Assembly (NCBI GenBank): GCA_963770995.1
Contig: CAVYRS010000005.1
Location: 372,001 to 436,000 of the forward strand
Source of the DNA: CAVSWN01 sp963770995
GTDB lineage: Bacteria > Acidobacteriota > Vicinamibacteria > Vicinamibacterales > CAVVIG01
Direction: 5' to 3'
DNA length: 64,000 bases
Shown: positions 1-9,795 of the stretch, in pieces
How positions within the stretch are numbered: position 1 is the stretch's first letter
How the letters are laid out: every line of letters begins with the position of its first letter
Program-made: the position numbers and the translations under genes
Notes under the pieces: model-generated
The model's input: the letters and a program-made list of their open reading frames with translations, nothing else
What the model was told of the DNA's origin: nothing
Databases searched by the model: none

Positions 1-169
1 GAGCACCACCGTCAGCGACCCGACAGCCAATCAGGTCGAACTGCTCGATGACGTCGTGGCGATAGAACGGCCGCGTGAAGACGCCTGCAAACGTCGCGGT
101 GACCAGGCGGACGTACTCCTGAACCTCGAGCGCGGCTTTCTTCAGCCAACGTTCGATCAGCGACAGCAC
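1..169 (-). CDS. MlaE-type ABC transporter permease, N-terminal fragment
   Basis: This is the start of an inner-membrane permease of the MlaE/YrbE family, which works in ABC-driven lipid transport between the membranes. It begins at a GTG seven bases beyond the uvrB stop. It reads LSLIERWLKKAALEVQEY, then a segment ending FYRHDVIEQFDLIG, which matches the amphipathic N-terminal region of the family ahead of the first membrane segment. One extra base near position 29 shifts the frame. Corrected, the text continues GVGSLTVVL, the usual conserved segment. The rest lies outside the window. The family call is inferred from motif memory only. Confidence 0.6.
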   Translation of the reverse strand, partial: MLSLIERWLKKAALEVQEYVRLVTATFAGVFTRPFYRHDVIEQFDLIGCRVADGGA

Positions 170-175
170 GCGGCG

Positions 176-2200
176 TCAGGTCCCCCGCACCGTGCGTGGC
201 AGGCCGAGCTCGGGATTGCGCAGCCGCCTGATGTCGTCGCGCAGCGCGGCGGCCTTCTCGAAGTCGAGGTTGGCCGCGGCCGTGCGCATCGACTCCTGCA
301 GCGACGCGATGTGGGCGTCGAGCTCCGCCTGGGTCTTGAACATGTCGGTGCCGTCGCGCAGGACGGCCGGCGTCATGTAGTCGCGCTCGTACACGCTCGA
401 CATGACGTCGTCGATCTGCTTCACGATCGACTGCGGCGTGATGCCGTGCTCCTGGTTGTAGGCTTCCTGCAGCGCACGCCGCCGCTCGGTTTCGTGAATG
501 CAGGTACGCATCGAGTCCGTCACGGTGTCGGCATACATGATCACGCGGCCGTTGATGTTCCGCGCCGCGCGGCCGGATGTCTGGATCAGCGACCCGCCGA
601 TGCGAAGAAACCCCTCTTTGTCGGCGTCCAGAATCGCGACGAGCGAGACCTCGGGGAGATCGAGCCCTTCCCGCAGCAGGTTGATGCCCACCAGCACGTC
701 GAACTCGCCGCGTCGCAGATCCCGAGGATCTGGACACGTTCGAGCGTTTCGATGTCGGAGTGCAGATAGCGAACGCGGACACCAAGTTCCTGGTAGTACT
801 GCGTCAGATCTTCGGCCATCCGCTTGGTCAGCGTCGTCACCAGCACGCGCTCGCGGCGCTCGACGCGCATTCGAATCTCCTGCAGCAGATCGTCCACCTG
901 CCCCTTGACCGGCCGCACGTCGATCGGCGGATCGATGAGGCCGGTCGGGCGAATGATCTGCTCCACGACCACGCCTTGCGACTTCGCGAGCTCGTACGGA
1001 CCGGGCGTCGCCGACACGAAGACGACCTGCCGGACGCGCTGCTCCCATTCTTCGAAGTTCAGCGGACGGTTGTCGAGCGCTGACGGCAGCCGGAAGCCGT
1101 ATGCGACGAGCACTTCCTTGCGCGAGCGATCGCCGTGATACATGCCGCGGACCTGGGGCACGCGTCTGGTGGCTCTCGTCCATGATGATCAGCGCGTCGC
1201 TGGGCAGGTAGTCGAGCAGCGTCGGCGGCGGCTCGCCCGGGGCGCGGCCGGTCAGATGCCGCGCGTAGTTCTCGATGCCGTGGCAATAGCCGATCTCGCG
1301 GATCATCTCCAGGTCGAACATCGTGCGCTGATGCAGGCGCTGCGCCTCGAGGAGCCGCCCTTCCGACTCGAGCACGCCGCGGCGGAACGTCAGTTCCTCT
1401 TTGATCGTCTCGACCGCGCGCCGCGTCCGTTCCCGCGGCGCCACGAAGTGCGATTTCGGGTACACCGCGATCTTGTCGTGACGCCGGATGCGTCTTGCCC
1501 GTCAGCGGGTCGAACGATGCCAGTTCATCGACATCGTCGCCGAACAGCTCGATGCGCAGACCCTGTTCTTCGTACGACGGGATAGACCTCGATGATGTCG
1601 CCGCGGACGCGGAACGTGCCGCGGCCGAAGTCATGATCGTTGCGCTCGTACTGGATCTCGACCAGCTTCCGGAGGATCTCTTCGCGGGCGATCCGCTGCC
1701 CGCGCTCGAGCGGGAGCAGCATGCCGTAGTACGCCTCCGGCGAACCGAGGCCGTAGATGCACGACACGCTGGCGACGATGATGACGTCGCGGCGCTCGAA
1801 GAGCGACCGGGTCGCTGACAGGCGCATCCGATCGATCTCGTCGTTGATCGTCGCTTCCTTCTCGATGTACGAGTCGGTCGCGGGCACGTACGCTTCAGGC
1901 TGGTAGTAGTCGTAGTAGCTGACGAAGTACTCGACGGCGTTGTCGGGGAAGAAGCGGCGGAACTCCTGGAAGAGCTGGGCGGCCAGCGTCTTGTTGTGCA
2001 CCATCACCAGCGTCGGCCGGTTCACCCGCGTCGATCACCTGCGCCATGGTGAAGGTCTTGCCCGAGCCGGTGACGCCGAGGAGCACCTGATGCGGATCGC
2101 CACGCTCGAGCCCCTCGACGAGCTCGCCGATCGCGCGTTTCTGATCGCCCGCGAGCGAGAACTCGGAGACGAGGTTGAAGCGGTCGTAGACGGAGGGCAT
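176..2200 (-). CDS. uvrB: Excinuclease ABC subunit B (several apparent frameshifts)
   Basis: UvrB is the helicase-like damage-verification subunit of nucleotide excision repair, acting with UvrA and UvrC in the cytoplasm. The start MPSVYDRFNLVSEF is followed by Walker A GVTGSGKT, the beta-hairpin text YYDYYQPEAYVP, the DESHQT box, GINLLREGLDLPEV (motif V), QTSGRAARN (motif VI) and a C-terminal UVR helix pair around NLDFEKAAALRDDI. The total of about 675 codons is normal. The frame breaks near 2025, 1575, 1490, 1165 and 715, each repairable by one base (for example an extra G in GACGCGGGTGAAC), so I treat it as one functional gene with sequence errors. Confidence 0.93.
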
Positions 2201-2248
2201 CGAACCCCTGATCGTACTACAGGGATCGGGGGTTCGGGATGCGCGTGC

Positions 2249-4177
2249 CTAGCTCTTGCTTTTCGTGAAACTCGCCGAGTACGTCGTCGCAGCGGCCGGC
2301 GTCGTGATGTCGTGTGTTTGCGCGCCGCCGTCGGACCACGACCTGAACCGGTACGTGAACTTGCCGCGGACCTGGGGCGATGGTGCGCCGATCGTTCGAA
2401 TCATCCCGACCACACCCGTGAACGAGAACGGCGCCGTGACCGGCTGGCCGTCGAGCGTCAGTTGCAGGCCCGCCGTCGCATTCAGCGTGATCGTGACCGT
2501 TCGCGGGCGGACATCGCGGAAGGTGGTCGCAGTCATTCCCTGCGAGTCCGTCACGGTCAGATGGATTCGATACCAGACGTTGGCCGACGTCTCCCCGGTC
2601 CGCGGAATCGTGAAACTGCCGCCCGTGGCCCCGCTCGTCGGTGGAACGAACGGGTGGAAATGCGTGTCGTGATGAAAATCAACCTGCCAGGTGAACGCGC
2701 TCGGCGGCAGCGTGCCGTCCTGCGGATCCGCGCCCGTGCCGGCATAGGTGATCACGTCGCCGCCGCTGTAGAGCGCGCCGGTGGCGGGTTGAGTGATCGT
2801 CGGGACCGGCGGGGAATTGCTCGTGACGGTCAGAGTCGCGTTGTTGCTGACTGCGTTGCCCTGCGCGTTCGTCACGACGCAGCGGAACTGCGCGCCGTCG
2901 TCGCTGCTGGCGACCGAGGCAATCGTATAGCTCGATGACGTGGCACCAGGAATATCGCTGTTGTTCCGTTGCCATTGATAACTGAGGGGCGGCGCGCCGG
3001 ACGCGCCAACGGTGAACGTCACCGATTGGCCGACACTCTTTGTCTGGCTTGCCGGGTGTTGCGTGATCTGCGGCGCCTGACTGCCAGTGAACGAGACCCT
3101 GAACACAGCCGACGATCCCCGCGCGAGATAGTAGAGACTGCCGTCAGGCCCCACCAGAAGGTCTACGGGCGACGATATGCCGCTGGCGAAGGTCTGAACC
3201 CCGCCAGTAGCCGGATCGAACCGATTGATCCAGCCGCCGCAGAACTCGGCGAAGAAATACTTGCCAAGGTAGGCCGCGGGAAACGGCCCGGCGTTCGGAT
3301 AGAACGCACCGCCCGTAATCGCGCAGCCCAAAAAAGGACCGGTGCCGTGGCCGTAGGAATAGAGCGGACTGCGAAATCTCGGATCGCTCGTCGGGCCTTC
3401 GGTATCCGGCCATCCGTAGTTCGATCCTACGATGCCGTCGTCGATTTCCTCCCATGTGTTCTGGCCGACGTCGTTGATGAACATGCGGCTGCTGGACGGC
3501 TGGAAGGTAAACGTGAACGGATTCCGCAGACCGAGCGCCCAGATCGCCTGGTTCCGACCTGACGTCTGGCTGAGAAACGGGTTGTCCGACGGAATCGAAC
3601 CATCGGCGTTGATCCGCAGCATTTTGCCCAACAGGTTCGTGAAAACCTGGGCGTTCGCGCCGTTCGCATTTTCACCCACGGCGATGTAGAGCTTGCCGTC
3701 GGGACCGAAATGAATCGCGCCGCCGTTGTGATTCGTAGCACTGCTCAGGTTGTCGAGGTTGAGAATCTCAGTCTCGCTGCCGGCGACGGCGACGTTTCCG
3801 TTCGCGGTGAAGCGGCTGACGCGATTGTGAACACTCGGCGTAGTGGCCGTGTAATACACATACACGAAGTGGTTCGAGCCGAAGTTCGGGTCGAAGGCCA
3901 CACCCAACAAGCCGCGCTCGCCGCTGGCGTTCACGGTCACGGTCACGAACGGAGCTGGGAGCAAGACGCCGTTCTCGATAACGCGAAGCTGACCGCCCTG
4001 CTGGCAGACGAACAGCCGGCCATCGGGCGCAAACGCCATAGCGGTCGGATTCGTCAGCCCGTTGGCGACGAGCGATTCTGTGAACCCCGCCGGCAGTGTC
4101 GCGGCCGTACTCGGCGCCGGAACTACCGCAAACGTAATGAGAGCTGCGCTGAGGATCAGCCGGGTCGTATGAAACAT
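2249..4177 (-). CDS. Secreted PQQ-type glucose/sorbosone dehydrogenase with Ig-like domain
   Basis: This is an intact 642-residue secreted protein. A signal peptide covers about residues 1-26. A GSDH-type beta-propeller follows (about 30-360), seen in GLTNPTAMAFAPDGRLFV, GERGLLGVAFDPNF, HNGGAIHFGPDGKLYIAVGE, GLRNPFTFTF and NYGWP, typical of PQQ-dependent soluble sugar dehydrogenases. Residues about 365-450 form an Ig-like module (QITQHPASQTKSVGQSVTF). The remaining ~190 residues look like PKD/repeat-type beta domains. The likely role is periplasmic or extracellular oxidation of aldose sugars, but the substrate cannot be read from sequence. It is not frameshifted, unlike its neighbour uvrB. 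Confidence 0.85.
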   Translation of the reverse strand: MFHTTRLILSAALITFAVVPAPSTAATLPAGFTESLVANGLTNPTAMAFAPDGRLFVCQQGGQLRVIENGVLLPAPFVTVTVNASGERGLLGVAFDPNFGSNHFVYVYYTATTPSVHNRVSRFTANGNVAVAGSETEILNLDNLSSATNHNGGAIHFGPDGKLYIAVGENANGANAQVFTNLLGKMLRINADGSIPSDNPFLSQTSGRNQAIWALGLRNPFTFTFQPSSSRMFINDVGQNTWEEIDDGIVGSNYGWPDTEGPTSDPRFRSPLYSYGHGTGPFLGCAITGGAFYPNAGPFPAAYLGKYFFAEFCGGWINRFDPATGGVQTFASGISSPVDLLVGPDGSLYYLARGSSAVFRVSFTGSQAPQITQHPASQTKSVGQSVTFTVGASGAPPLSYQWQRNNSDIPGATSSSYTIASVASSDDGAQFRCVVTNAQGNAVSNNATLTVTSNSPPVPTITQPATGALYSGGDVITYAGTGADPQDGTLPPSAFTWQVDFHHDTHFHPFVPPTSGATGGSFTIPRTGETSANVWYRIHLTVTDSQGMTATTFRDVRPRTVTITLNATAGLQLTLDGQPVTAPFSFTGVVGMIRTIGAPSPQVRGKFTYRFRSWSDGGAQTHDITTPAAATTYSASFTKSKS

Positions 4178-4232
4178 GTCGGGGGCTCCTTGCTGGGCGG
4201 CAGCCGAGCAAGCCCCGTGCCGTTATCGCGGA

Positions 4233-4793
4233 TCAACGCGTGAACGGAGTGGTCGTCGGAGTTCCCGCCATTTCACGCAACAGCCAGAGTTTTGCGAGCC
4301 GCCAATCACGCTTGACGGTGTCGGTTGAGACATGCAGCACTTCGGCGGTCTCTTCTGCGCTCAGGCCACCAAAGAAGCGCAGTTCGATCACACGAGCCTT
4401 GCGCGCATCGACCGCCGCCAGCGCCTCGAGGGCACGATCGAGCGCCAGAAGATCCAGGTTGAGCGCCGGCGACACCGCAAGCGCCTCGTCGAGTGTGACC
4501 CGCTGCGCCGATCCGCCACGTTTGCGCGATCCGCGCGCGCGGGCGTGATCGACGAGCACCCGCCGCATCAGGCGCGCGGAAATGCCGATGAAATGCGCGC
4601 GATCCTGCCAGCGCAGCCCCTTCGCCTCGACGAGCCGAAGGAACGCCTCATTGATCAGCGCCGTGGTCTGCAGCGTATGGCCCCGACGCTCCCGTGCCAT
4701 GTAGCCGCGCGCCAGCCGCCTGAGCTCCGCCTCCACGAGCGGCAGCAATTGTTCGAGCGCCGCCTCGTCGCCGTCGCTCCATGCCCGCAGCAA
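4233..4793 (-). CDS. ECF RNA polymerase sigma factor (Sig-70_X6-like)
   Basis: This is a 186-residue sigma-70 family factor. Region 2 shows LLPLVEAELRRLARGYMARER and LINEAFLRLV; region 4 shows ALEALAAVDARKARVIELRFFGGLSAEETAEVLHVSTDTVKRDWRLAKLWL, a helix-turn-helix for -35 recognition. The long linker with HFIGISARLMRRVLVDHARAR is typical of the acidobacterial/planctomycete ECF class. The given start is TTG. A strong GAGGAGG lies further upstream, and the reading frame extends back to an ATC at 4820 four bases after it, so the true start may be non-canonical or mis-sequenced. Its target is unknown; the adjacent PQQ dehydrogenase is only a positional guess. Confidence 0.85.
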   Translation of the reverse strand: MLRAWSDGDEAALEQLLPLVEAELRRLARGYMARERRGHTLQTTALINEAFLRLVEAKGLRWQDRAHFIGISARLMRRVLVDHARARGSRKRGGSAQRVTLDEALAVSPALNLDLLALDRALEALAAVDARKARVIELRFFGGLSAEETAEVLHVSTDTVKRDWRLAKLWLLREMAGTPTTTPFTR

Positions 4794-4922
4794 TCGTGTA
4801 ACCGCCTTCGTCGACGCGATCGTCCCTCCTCAGCGGCTGATTCTACGGCGATTTCCTAAGGTTTCTGACGATGTTCACCCTCGCGACGCGACCTCCCGCA
4901 TTCCACGGCGGGAGGGACGGCC

Positions 4923-5516
4923 ATGGGTGCTCGCAAGGGGTTCGGACGTCTGGGATTTCTCCTTCTGGCCGGTTGGACCGAAGAAGCCTGGTCTCAAGAA
5001 CGGTTGCAGTCTGTCGTCCGCGTGCGCATCTACAACCACGCTAGTGTCGCGCCCGACGTACTTGGCCGCGCGCAGGACACCGTCGCACGCATTTTTCACG
5101 ACACCGGAATCCAAGTGACGTGGCTCGAGTCGTCGTCTGAACAACCCGCGAGCCAAGTCGCCGTCCGGGTGATTGTTCGGCGGAATTGTGACGGCTTCCG
5201 TTGTGGTTCAGGTGTGATGGGGACAACGCTCGGCGACGCGCACGAGATGGGCCGCACCGCGTACGTTTTCAAGAATCGAGTCCTGCTGATTGCGCACAAG
5301 CGGCACCAGGACGTCGGGCGGGTGCTCGCCTACGCCATCGCGCACGAAATGGGTCACGTGCTGCTACCCCATCCGGCACACACTGCCGAGGGGATCATGC
5401 GCGCGGAATGGAACGGCGACGATCTGCGTCACATCGCGGGTGACGCCCTGCGATTCACGGCGGCGCAAGCCACGCAGATGCGATCGATCTTGACTACCAC
5501 GAGTAGCGGAACATGA
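4923..5516 (+). CDS. Small secreted HExxH metallopeptidase-like protein
   Basis: This 197-residue protein has an N-terminal hydrophobic stretch (GRLGFLLLAG) that probably serves as an export signal. Its core signature is AHEMGHVLLPHPAHT, with His141, Glu142 and His145 forming a zincin HExxH site and a downstream His in PHPAH as a possible third ligand. The preceding text RVRIYNHASVAPDVLGRAQDTVARIF resembles small acidobacterial proteins annotated only as hypothetical. The last 23 bases overlap the tail of the convergent receptor stub. Peptidase activity is inferred from the motif; substrate unknown. Confidence 0.7.
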   Translation: MGARKGFGRLGFLLLAGWTEEAWSQERLQSVVRVRIYNHASVAPDVLGRAQDTVARIFHDTGIQVTWLESSSEQPASQVAVRVIVRRNCDGFRCGSGVMGTTLGDAHEMGRTAYVFKNRVLLIAHKRHQDVGRVLAYAIAHEMGHVLLPHPAHTAEGIMRAEWNGDDLRHIAGDALRFTAAQATQMRSILTTTSSGT

Positions 5517-5763
5517 TCTCGAGCACGGCCCGGACGCGGTAGGTTCCGGGATCAACCGACGTGAACGCGTACTCGCCGCGCTCGTTGGTGACCGTCGATC
5601 GCGCGATGTTGGTCTGTTCGTTCGTGAGGGTGACGTCGACGCCGGGCGCGACGCCGTCGGCGTCGCTGACCAAGCCCCGCACGCCGCCCCGGTAGGACTG
5701 CCCCGCGCCAGCGGCCGCCGCCAGCGTCCACCACACCAGGACGAGGATGACCCGACGCGTCAT
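5494..5763 (-). pseudogene. TonB-dependent receptor stub: N-terminal regulatory domain joined to a last beta strand
   Basis: This 89-residue ORF has a signal peptide (about 1-21), then a carboxypeptidase-regulatory-like domain (GGVRGLVSDADGVAPGVDVTLTN, NERGEYAFTSVDPGTYRVRA). It stops after LEIMFRYSW. In full-length acidobacterial Oar-like receptors this N-terminus precedes a plug and barrel of roughly 900 residues. The terminal VLEIMFRYSW alternates hydrophobic residues and ends in an aromatic, like the last strand of an outer-membrane barrel, so the ORF reads as an in-frame internal deletion. Its ATG overlaps the stop of the upstream kinase (ATGA). It could instead be a small secreted domain protein. 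Confidence 0.6.
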
Positions 5764-8678
5764 CGTTGCGCCGTCGGCACTCTGCGCGTGAGCTCGTCGA
5801 CCCAGTTCAGGACCACGTTCAGACGCCGCGGCGCCGACTCGTCGTCGCCCATTCGCACCATCAAGAACCGGCTGCCATCCGGTGACACATCGTAGTCGGG
5901 GCTATTCGGCGCTCCGCGCCGGTGGGGTGAGCTGAACAGCAGAACAGGTTTGCCAGAGTTGAACTCTCGACTGGCTTCAACTGGCACGGCATACATGCCG
6001 TCTCCATTCCGGTAGAAGATCTCGCGGCCGTCGCGGCGCCATAACGGTTGTATACCGCCATCAACCGTCACTTGATATCGAGGACCCGGCCGCTGGAACG
6101 GCTCGACGTAGATGTTCCCCGCGTCTCGCCCTTTCTCAGTTCCAACCAGCGCCAGCCACCGCCCATCAGGTGACACCGCCGGGCCGCTGACGTTCGCGAA
6201 AGCCGGTCCGTGGGTGATCGCGACCGGACGGGACACACCGTCCGGATCGAGCGCCGCGATTTGAATACGTCCAGCCAGCAACTCCAAATAAAGGAGAGTG
6301 CGGCCATCCGGCGTCCAGGTCCCAGCGTAGATTTGGTTGCGGCTCGTTACGAGGGACTGTGGTGAACGGCTTCCATCGGCGGGTACGGTCATCAGATGAC
6401 TGACACCGCCTTCCGACGCGGTGTAAGTGATCCGCGTGCCGTCCGGCGTCCATATGGGCGCCACACTGTAACTTTCAAAGGATGCGCGCCTGGCGCGATT
6501 CGTCGCGATGTCGTACGTCCAGACGTCCGCCGCCGTGGCGCCCGAGGTGACGACGGTAAATGCGATTTGCCGCCCGTCGGGCGAAAGACGAGAGATGGTG
6601 AACGGCTGGCGTGCGATCGGAATCTGCTCTTCCGTGCCGGTTCGATCCACCCACACCAGCGCGCGATCGGGAGTCCGCGACCGCTCAGGCACAAAGACCA
6701 GCGATCCGGTCTTCGACACAGAGAAGGCGCCGAACCCATTTCCGGGCACCGTCGCCACATTGTCGAGCAGTTTCACGGGGCTGCTGCTGACCTCGAGCGT
6801 CTGCGCGTCGAACGGCACGGCCAGCAGACTGTTGCCGCTCGCGTAGATCAGGTGACCTGTCGGGAGGTAGTGCGCGTCGAAACCCTGATCGATGAGCACT
6901 CGACGCTCGCCGGATGCCAGCGACTGCACTCCTACGCGAAACACGTCTCCAGCCTCGCTCGCCTCGTGGATTGTGAAGAGGAGCGCCTTGCCGCCTGGCA
7001 GCAGTTCCGGCTTGTGATGATCCCGTTCACGACGGCCGGCGTCGAGAGTCGTCACCGGTGTCGCCGGCCCGCCGGTCGCCGGGACGCGTTGGAGTCCGCG
7101 ATCCTGTGTGCCGACGATGATCGAGTTCTCGGTCGTCCAAGTCGCTCCCAGAATGCGTGGCATTGCGGCTAACACGAGCGGTGAGGCTGTGGATGTCGTG
7201 CTGACCTTCTTGAGAGCGGACTCGGCACCGAATCCAATCCATTGGCCGTCCGGCGAAAAAAAGGGATTGCTTCCTCCTTCGGTTCCGGCGAGGGCCTGTG
7301 TGTCAAATTGATCCAGGCGCCGCAGGAAAAGACGTGGCGGAGTTCCGGCCGATTCCTGGGCAGCGAAGACGATCTGACTACCGTCGGGTGACACCGCGAA
7401 ACTGGAGATGTTCGGCCATGTGGCTGGGGGCATCACCGCGAATCGCGTCAGCTGGGGCGGCGATGGAGCCGCGCGAGACCCGCGAAGATTCCAGGCGATG
7501 GAACCCACCAGCATCGCCAGGAGAACCGCGGCAATGGACGACGGGAGCGGCAACGAGGCACGCCGTGATGGAACTGACCCCGCTGCAGGCGACGACAAGG
7601 TGTCCTCGATCTCGATCCGCGCGTCGGCGATGTCGTGCAGCCGATTTCGAGGATCTTTCTCGAGGCACCGCTTGAGCAGACGCCGGATAGCGGCTGGCGT
7701 CGACGCAGGAACGGCGCTCCAGTCAGGCTCGCGTTCGAGGATCGCCGCGATGTGGTCCGACACCGTCGCGCCGGGGAACGGGATGCGTCCGGTCAGCATT
7801 TCGAAGAGGACGCACCCGAATGCCCAGATGTCGGCCCGCTTGTCGACGCTTTGTCCGCGCGCCTGTTCGGGGCTCATGTACGCCGCCGTCCCGAGCAGCA
7901 CGCCCTCGCGTGTTCCGCTGATTGTGATTGTCGGCGATTGCGAGAGATCCGGGGCGGAGGCCGCGCTCGACTTGGCCAGGCCAAAGTCGAGCACCTTCAC
8001 CGTACCGGCCGGCGTGACCTTGACGTTGGCCGGCTTCAGATCGCGGTGAACGATGCCCTTCTCATGCGCCGCTTCGAGGGCGTCGGCGATTTGCCTGGCA
8101 ATGCCAAGCGCGTCGCCGATCGCAAATCGTGAATCCCGCGCGGCGATCCGTTCCGCGAGCGTCTCACCTTCGACGAGTTCGAGCACGAGCGCCTGCACGT
8201 CGCCGATCTGTTCGAGCCCGTAGATCGCGGCGATATTTGGATGATTGAGTGACGCGAGCACCCGCGCTTCGCGTTCGAAGCGCGCCAGCCGATCGCGATC
8301 GGCGGTGAAGACCGCGGGCAAGACCTTGATCGCGACGTCGCGCCCGAGTTTCGCATCGCGCGCGCGATAGACCTCACCCATTCCTCCCGCCCCAATCGCG
8401 GCGAGGACCTGATACGGGCCAATCGTTCGACCGATTAGCGACTGACCGGTTCCGCTGCCCATGGCCTGTGCGGCCACCGCGCCCAGCGATGCGCCGAGGA
8501 AGGCATCCGCTGTCGGCGCGTGCGCCAGGAGCGCCTCGACTTCGCGGAGCAGCGCGGCATCCCCGCCGCACGCGGCGCGCACGAATTCGGCGCGCTCGGC
8601 TGGATCGCGGTCCAGCGCGGCCAGGCAGATCTCATCGATCCGCCGACGATCGCTACTATCGGTTTCGGAGGCGGACAA
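5760..8678 (-). CDS. Membrane Ser/Thr protein kinase with C-terminal WD40-like propeller
   Basis: This is an intact 972-residue protein. A short helical N-terminus (about 1-85) precedes a Hanks-type kinase domain with GAGGMGEVYRA (P-loop), VAIKVL (catalytic Lys), HRDLKPANVK (catalytic loop), DFGLAK (Mg loop) and MSPEQARGQ (activation segment). One membrane helix (SSIAAVLLAMLVGSIAW, about residues 385-405) leads to a periplasmic TolB/PD40-type propeller with repeated SPDG blades (FAVSPDGSQIVF, SPDGRQIAF, VSPDGRWLAL, SPDGSRFLMV). This architecture is abundant in Acidobacteriota. The likely role is transmembrane signalling through an external sensing propeller; ligand and substrates are unknown. 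Confidence 0.9.
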   Translation of the reverse strand: MSASETDSSDRRRIDEICLAALDRDPAERAEFVRAACGGDAALLREVEALLAHAPTADAFLGASLGAVAAQAMGSGTGQSLIGRTIGPYQVLAAIGAGGMGEVYRARDAKLGRDVAIKVLPAVFTADRDRLARFEREARVLASLNHPNIAAIYGLEQIGDVQALVLELVEGETLAERIAARDSRFAIGDALGIARQIADALEAAHEKGIVHRDLKPANVKVTPAGTVKVLDFGLAKSSAASAPDLSQSPTITISGTREGVLLGTAAYMSPEQARGQSVDKRADIWAFGCVLFEMLTGRIPFPGATVSDHIAAILEREPDWSAVPASTPAAIRRLLKRCLEKDPRNRLHDIADARIEIEDTLSSPAAGSVPSRRASLPLPSSIAAVLLAMLVGSIAWNLRGSRAAPSPPQLTRFAVMPPATWPNISSFAVSPDGSQIVFAAQESAGTPPRLFLRRLDQFDTQALAGTEGGSNPFFSPDGQWIGFGAESALKKVSTTSTASPLVLAAMPRILGATWTTENSIIVGTQDRGLQRVPATGGPATPVTTLDAGRRERDHHKPELLPGGKALLFTIHEASEAGDVFRVGVQSLASGERRVLIDQGFDAHYLPTGHLIYASGNSLLAVPFDAQTLEVSSSPVKLLDNVATVPGNGFGAFSVSKTGSLVFVPERSRTPDRALVWVDRTGTEEQIPIARQPFTISRLSPDGRQIAFTVVTSGATAADVWTYDIATNRARRASFESYSVAPIWTPDGTRITYTASEGGVSHLMTVPADGSRSPQSLVTSRNQIYAGTWTPDGRTLLYLELLAGRIQIAALDPDGVSRPVAITHGPAFANVSGPAVSPDGRWLALVGTEKGRDAGNIYVEPFQRPGPRYQVTVDGGIQPLWRRDGREIFYRNGDGMYAVPVEASREFNSGKPVLLFSSPHRRGAPNSPDYDVSPDGSRFLMVRMGDDESAPRRLNVVLNWVDELTRRVPTAQR

Positions 8679-8684
8679 CGCCGC

Positions 8685-9617
8685 CTATTTTACGCTTCGC
8701 GGCTCTTGTTTCTTGAACGGCGCGAAGTAACCCTTCCGAGCTCGTACGCGCAGCGCGTTCGCGTCCTTCCGGACGATCTTCACATCGACCTTCCGCCAGG
8801 TGCCGTCGGTCTTGTCGTTCGTCGACAGGTAGCCGAGCGTGTACTGCGCGCGGATCTCGGCCACGACCTTCTCGTAGACGCCGTCGAGCTCTTTGACGGA
8901 GGTCGGAAAGAACGCCTGGCCGCCGGTGATCTCGGCGATCTGCTGCAGCACCATGCGTTGCTCGGTGCGGGTCGAGGGCGACTGATGCTCGAGCGCGCCG
9001 ATCGGATAGATCGTGACGTCGGACGCCTTCAGCAGATCGATCAGCTCGCGAGAACGGCAGCGAGCTGCGTGTGTCGCCGCCGTCGGTGTAGAGCAGCATG
9101 ATCTTGCGGCCGTCCTGCTCGCCGGCGCCGTCGCAGGTAGACGCCGATCGCGTCGTAGAGCGCGGTGAAGCCGCGGGCCTTCTGCATGCCGGATGCGTTC
9201 GATGAGCCGCGCGAATTCGTTCTGGCTGTAGCGGGCGGCCCGTACTTCGGTGTCGAAGTCGAGCGACGGTGATGTCGACGGCGTCGGTCAGCGTGTTGAG
9301 GAACTTGATCGCGGCGGTTTTCGTGAAGCCGATGTCGTCGCCCATGCTGCCGCTGACGTCGAGCAGCAGGCCGAGATGCATCGCGGGCGCCGCGGCGTCG
9401 GGGGCGGTCCGGTCCCCGCTGGCGAAGTAGCTGATCGTCTGTTTCTTGCCGTCTTCGTAGACTTCGAAGTCGTCGGCGGTCAGATCGGTCGACCAGGACC
9501 GCCCTGCTTGTCGGCGACCGTGACGCCGACGTTTACCAGATCGACACCGGTGCGGAACACCGGCACTTGCTGGCCAATTGCCGCGAGGGCGCCCACGACA
9601 ACCACGACAAGCTTCAC
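8685..9617 (-). CDS. VWFA-domain secreted protein (acidobacterial VWFA-related type; frameshifted)
   Basis: The best start is a GTG giving the signal sequence VKLVVVVVGALAAIGQQ. The mature part has DLVNVGVTVADKQG, then DLTADDFEVYEDGKKQTISYFA and a von Willebrand A domain with the metal-binding MIDAS text LLLDVSGSMGDD. After broken frames the C-terminus reads QIAEITGGQAFFPTSVKELDGVYEKVVAEIRAQYTLGYLSTN and ends KGYFAPFKKQEPRSVK. This layout is common and expanded in Acidobacteriota; the function is unknown and extracellular binding is inferred. Indels lie near 9495, 9270, 9195, 9130 and 9055. About 310 residues when repaired. Confidence 0.8.
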
Positions 9618-9651
9618 ATGACGAATGTATCATCACCGTTTCAAAACCGAC

Positions 9652-9748
9652 GTGGTGTCCGCCTCTAGGCGGACCTGAAGTCCGGCCCTTCGACGCAGCT
9701 CAGGGCCGTCCTGAGCGCAGTCGAAGGACGGCTGAAGCCGGACACCAC
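9652..9748. repeat. Nested inverted-repeat element between VWFA gene and DHH gene
   Basis: The outer arms GTGGTGTCCG (9652-9661) and CGGACACCAC (9739-9748) enclose three further dyads: TCCGCC/GGCGGA (9658-9673), CCTTCGAC/GTCGAAGG (9687-9694 and 9720-9727) and GCTCAGG/CCTGAGC (9698-9716). It also holds GGCTGAAGCC, a core seen again in this window. It lies between divergent genes and has no ORF. This looks like a composite REP-type element. Confidence 0.8.
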
Positions 9749-9795
9749 AGGTCTTGAACCTCGGCCGGGGCGTATAATGGTCGGTTGGTACGCTG

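Noticed and set aside
176..2200. Programmed ribosomal frameshifting in uvrB and other genes
   Set aside because: Many shifts per gene, of both signs, without slippery sites, across unrelated essential genes; sequence error is far more likely.
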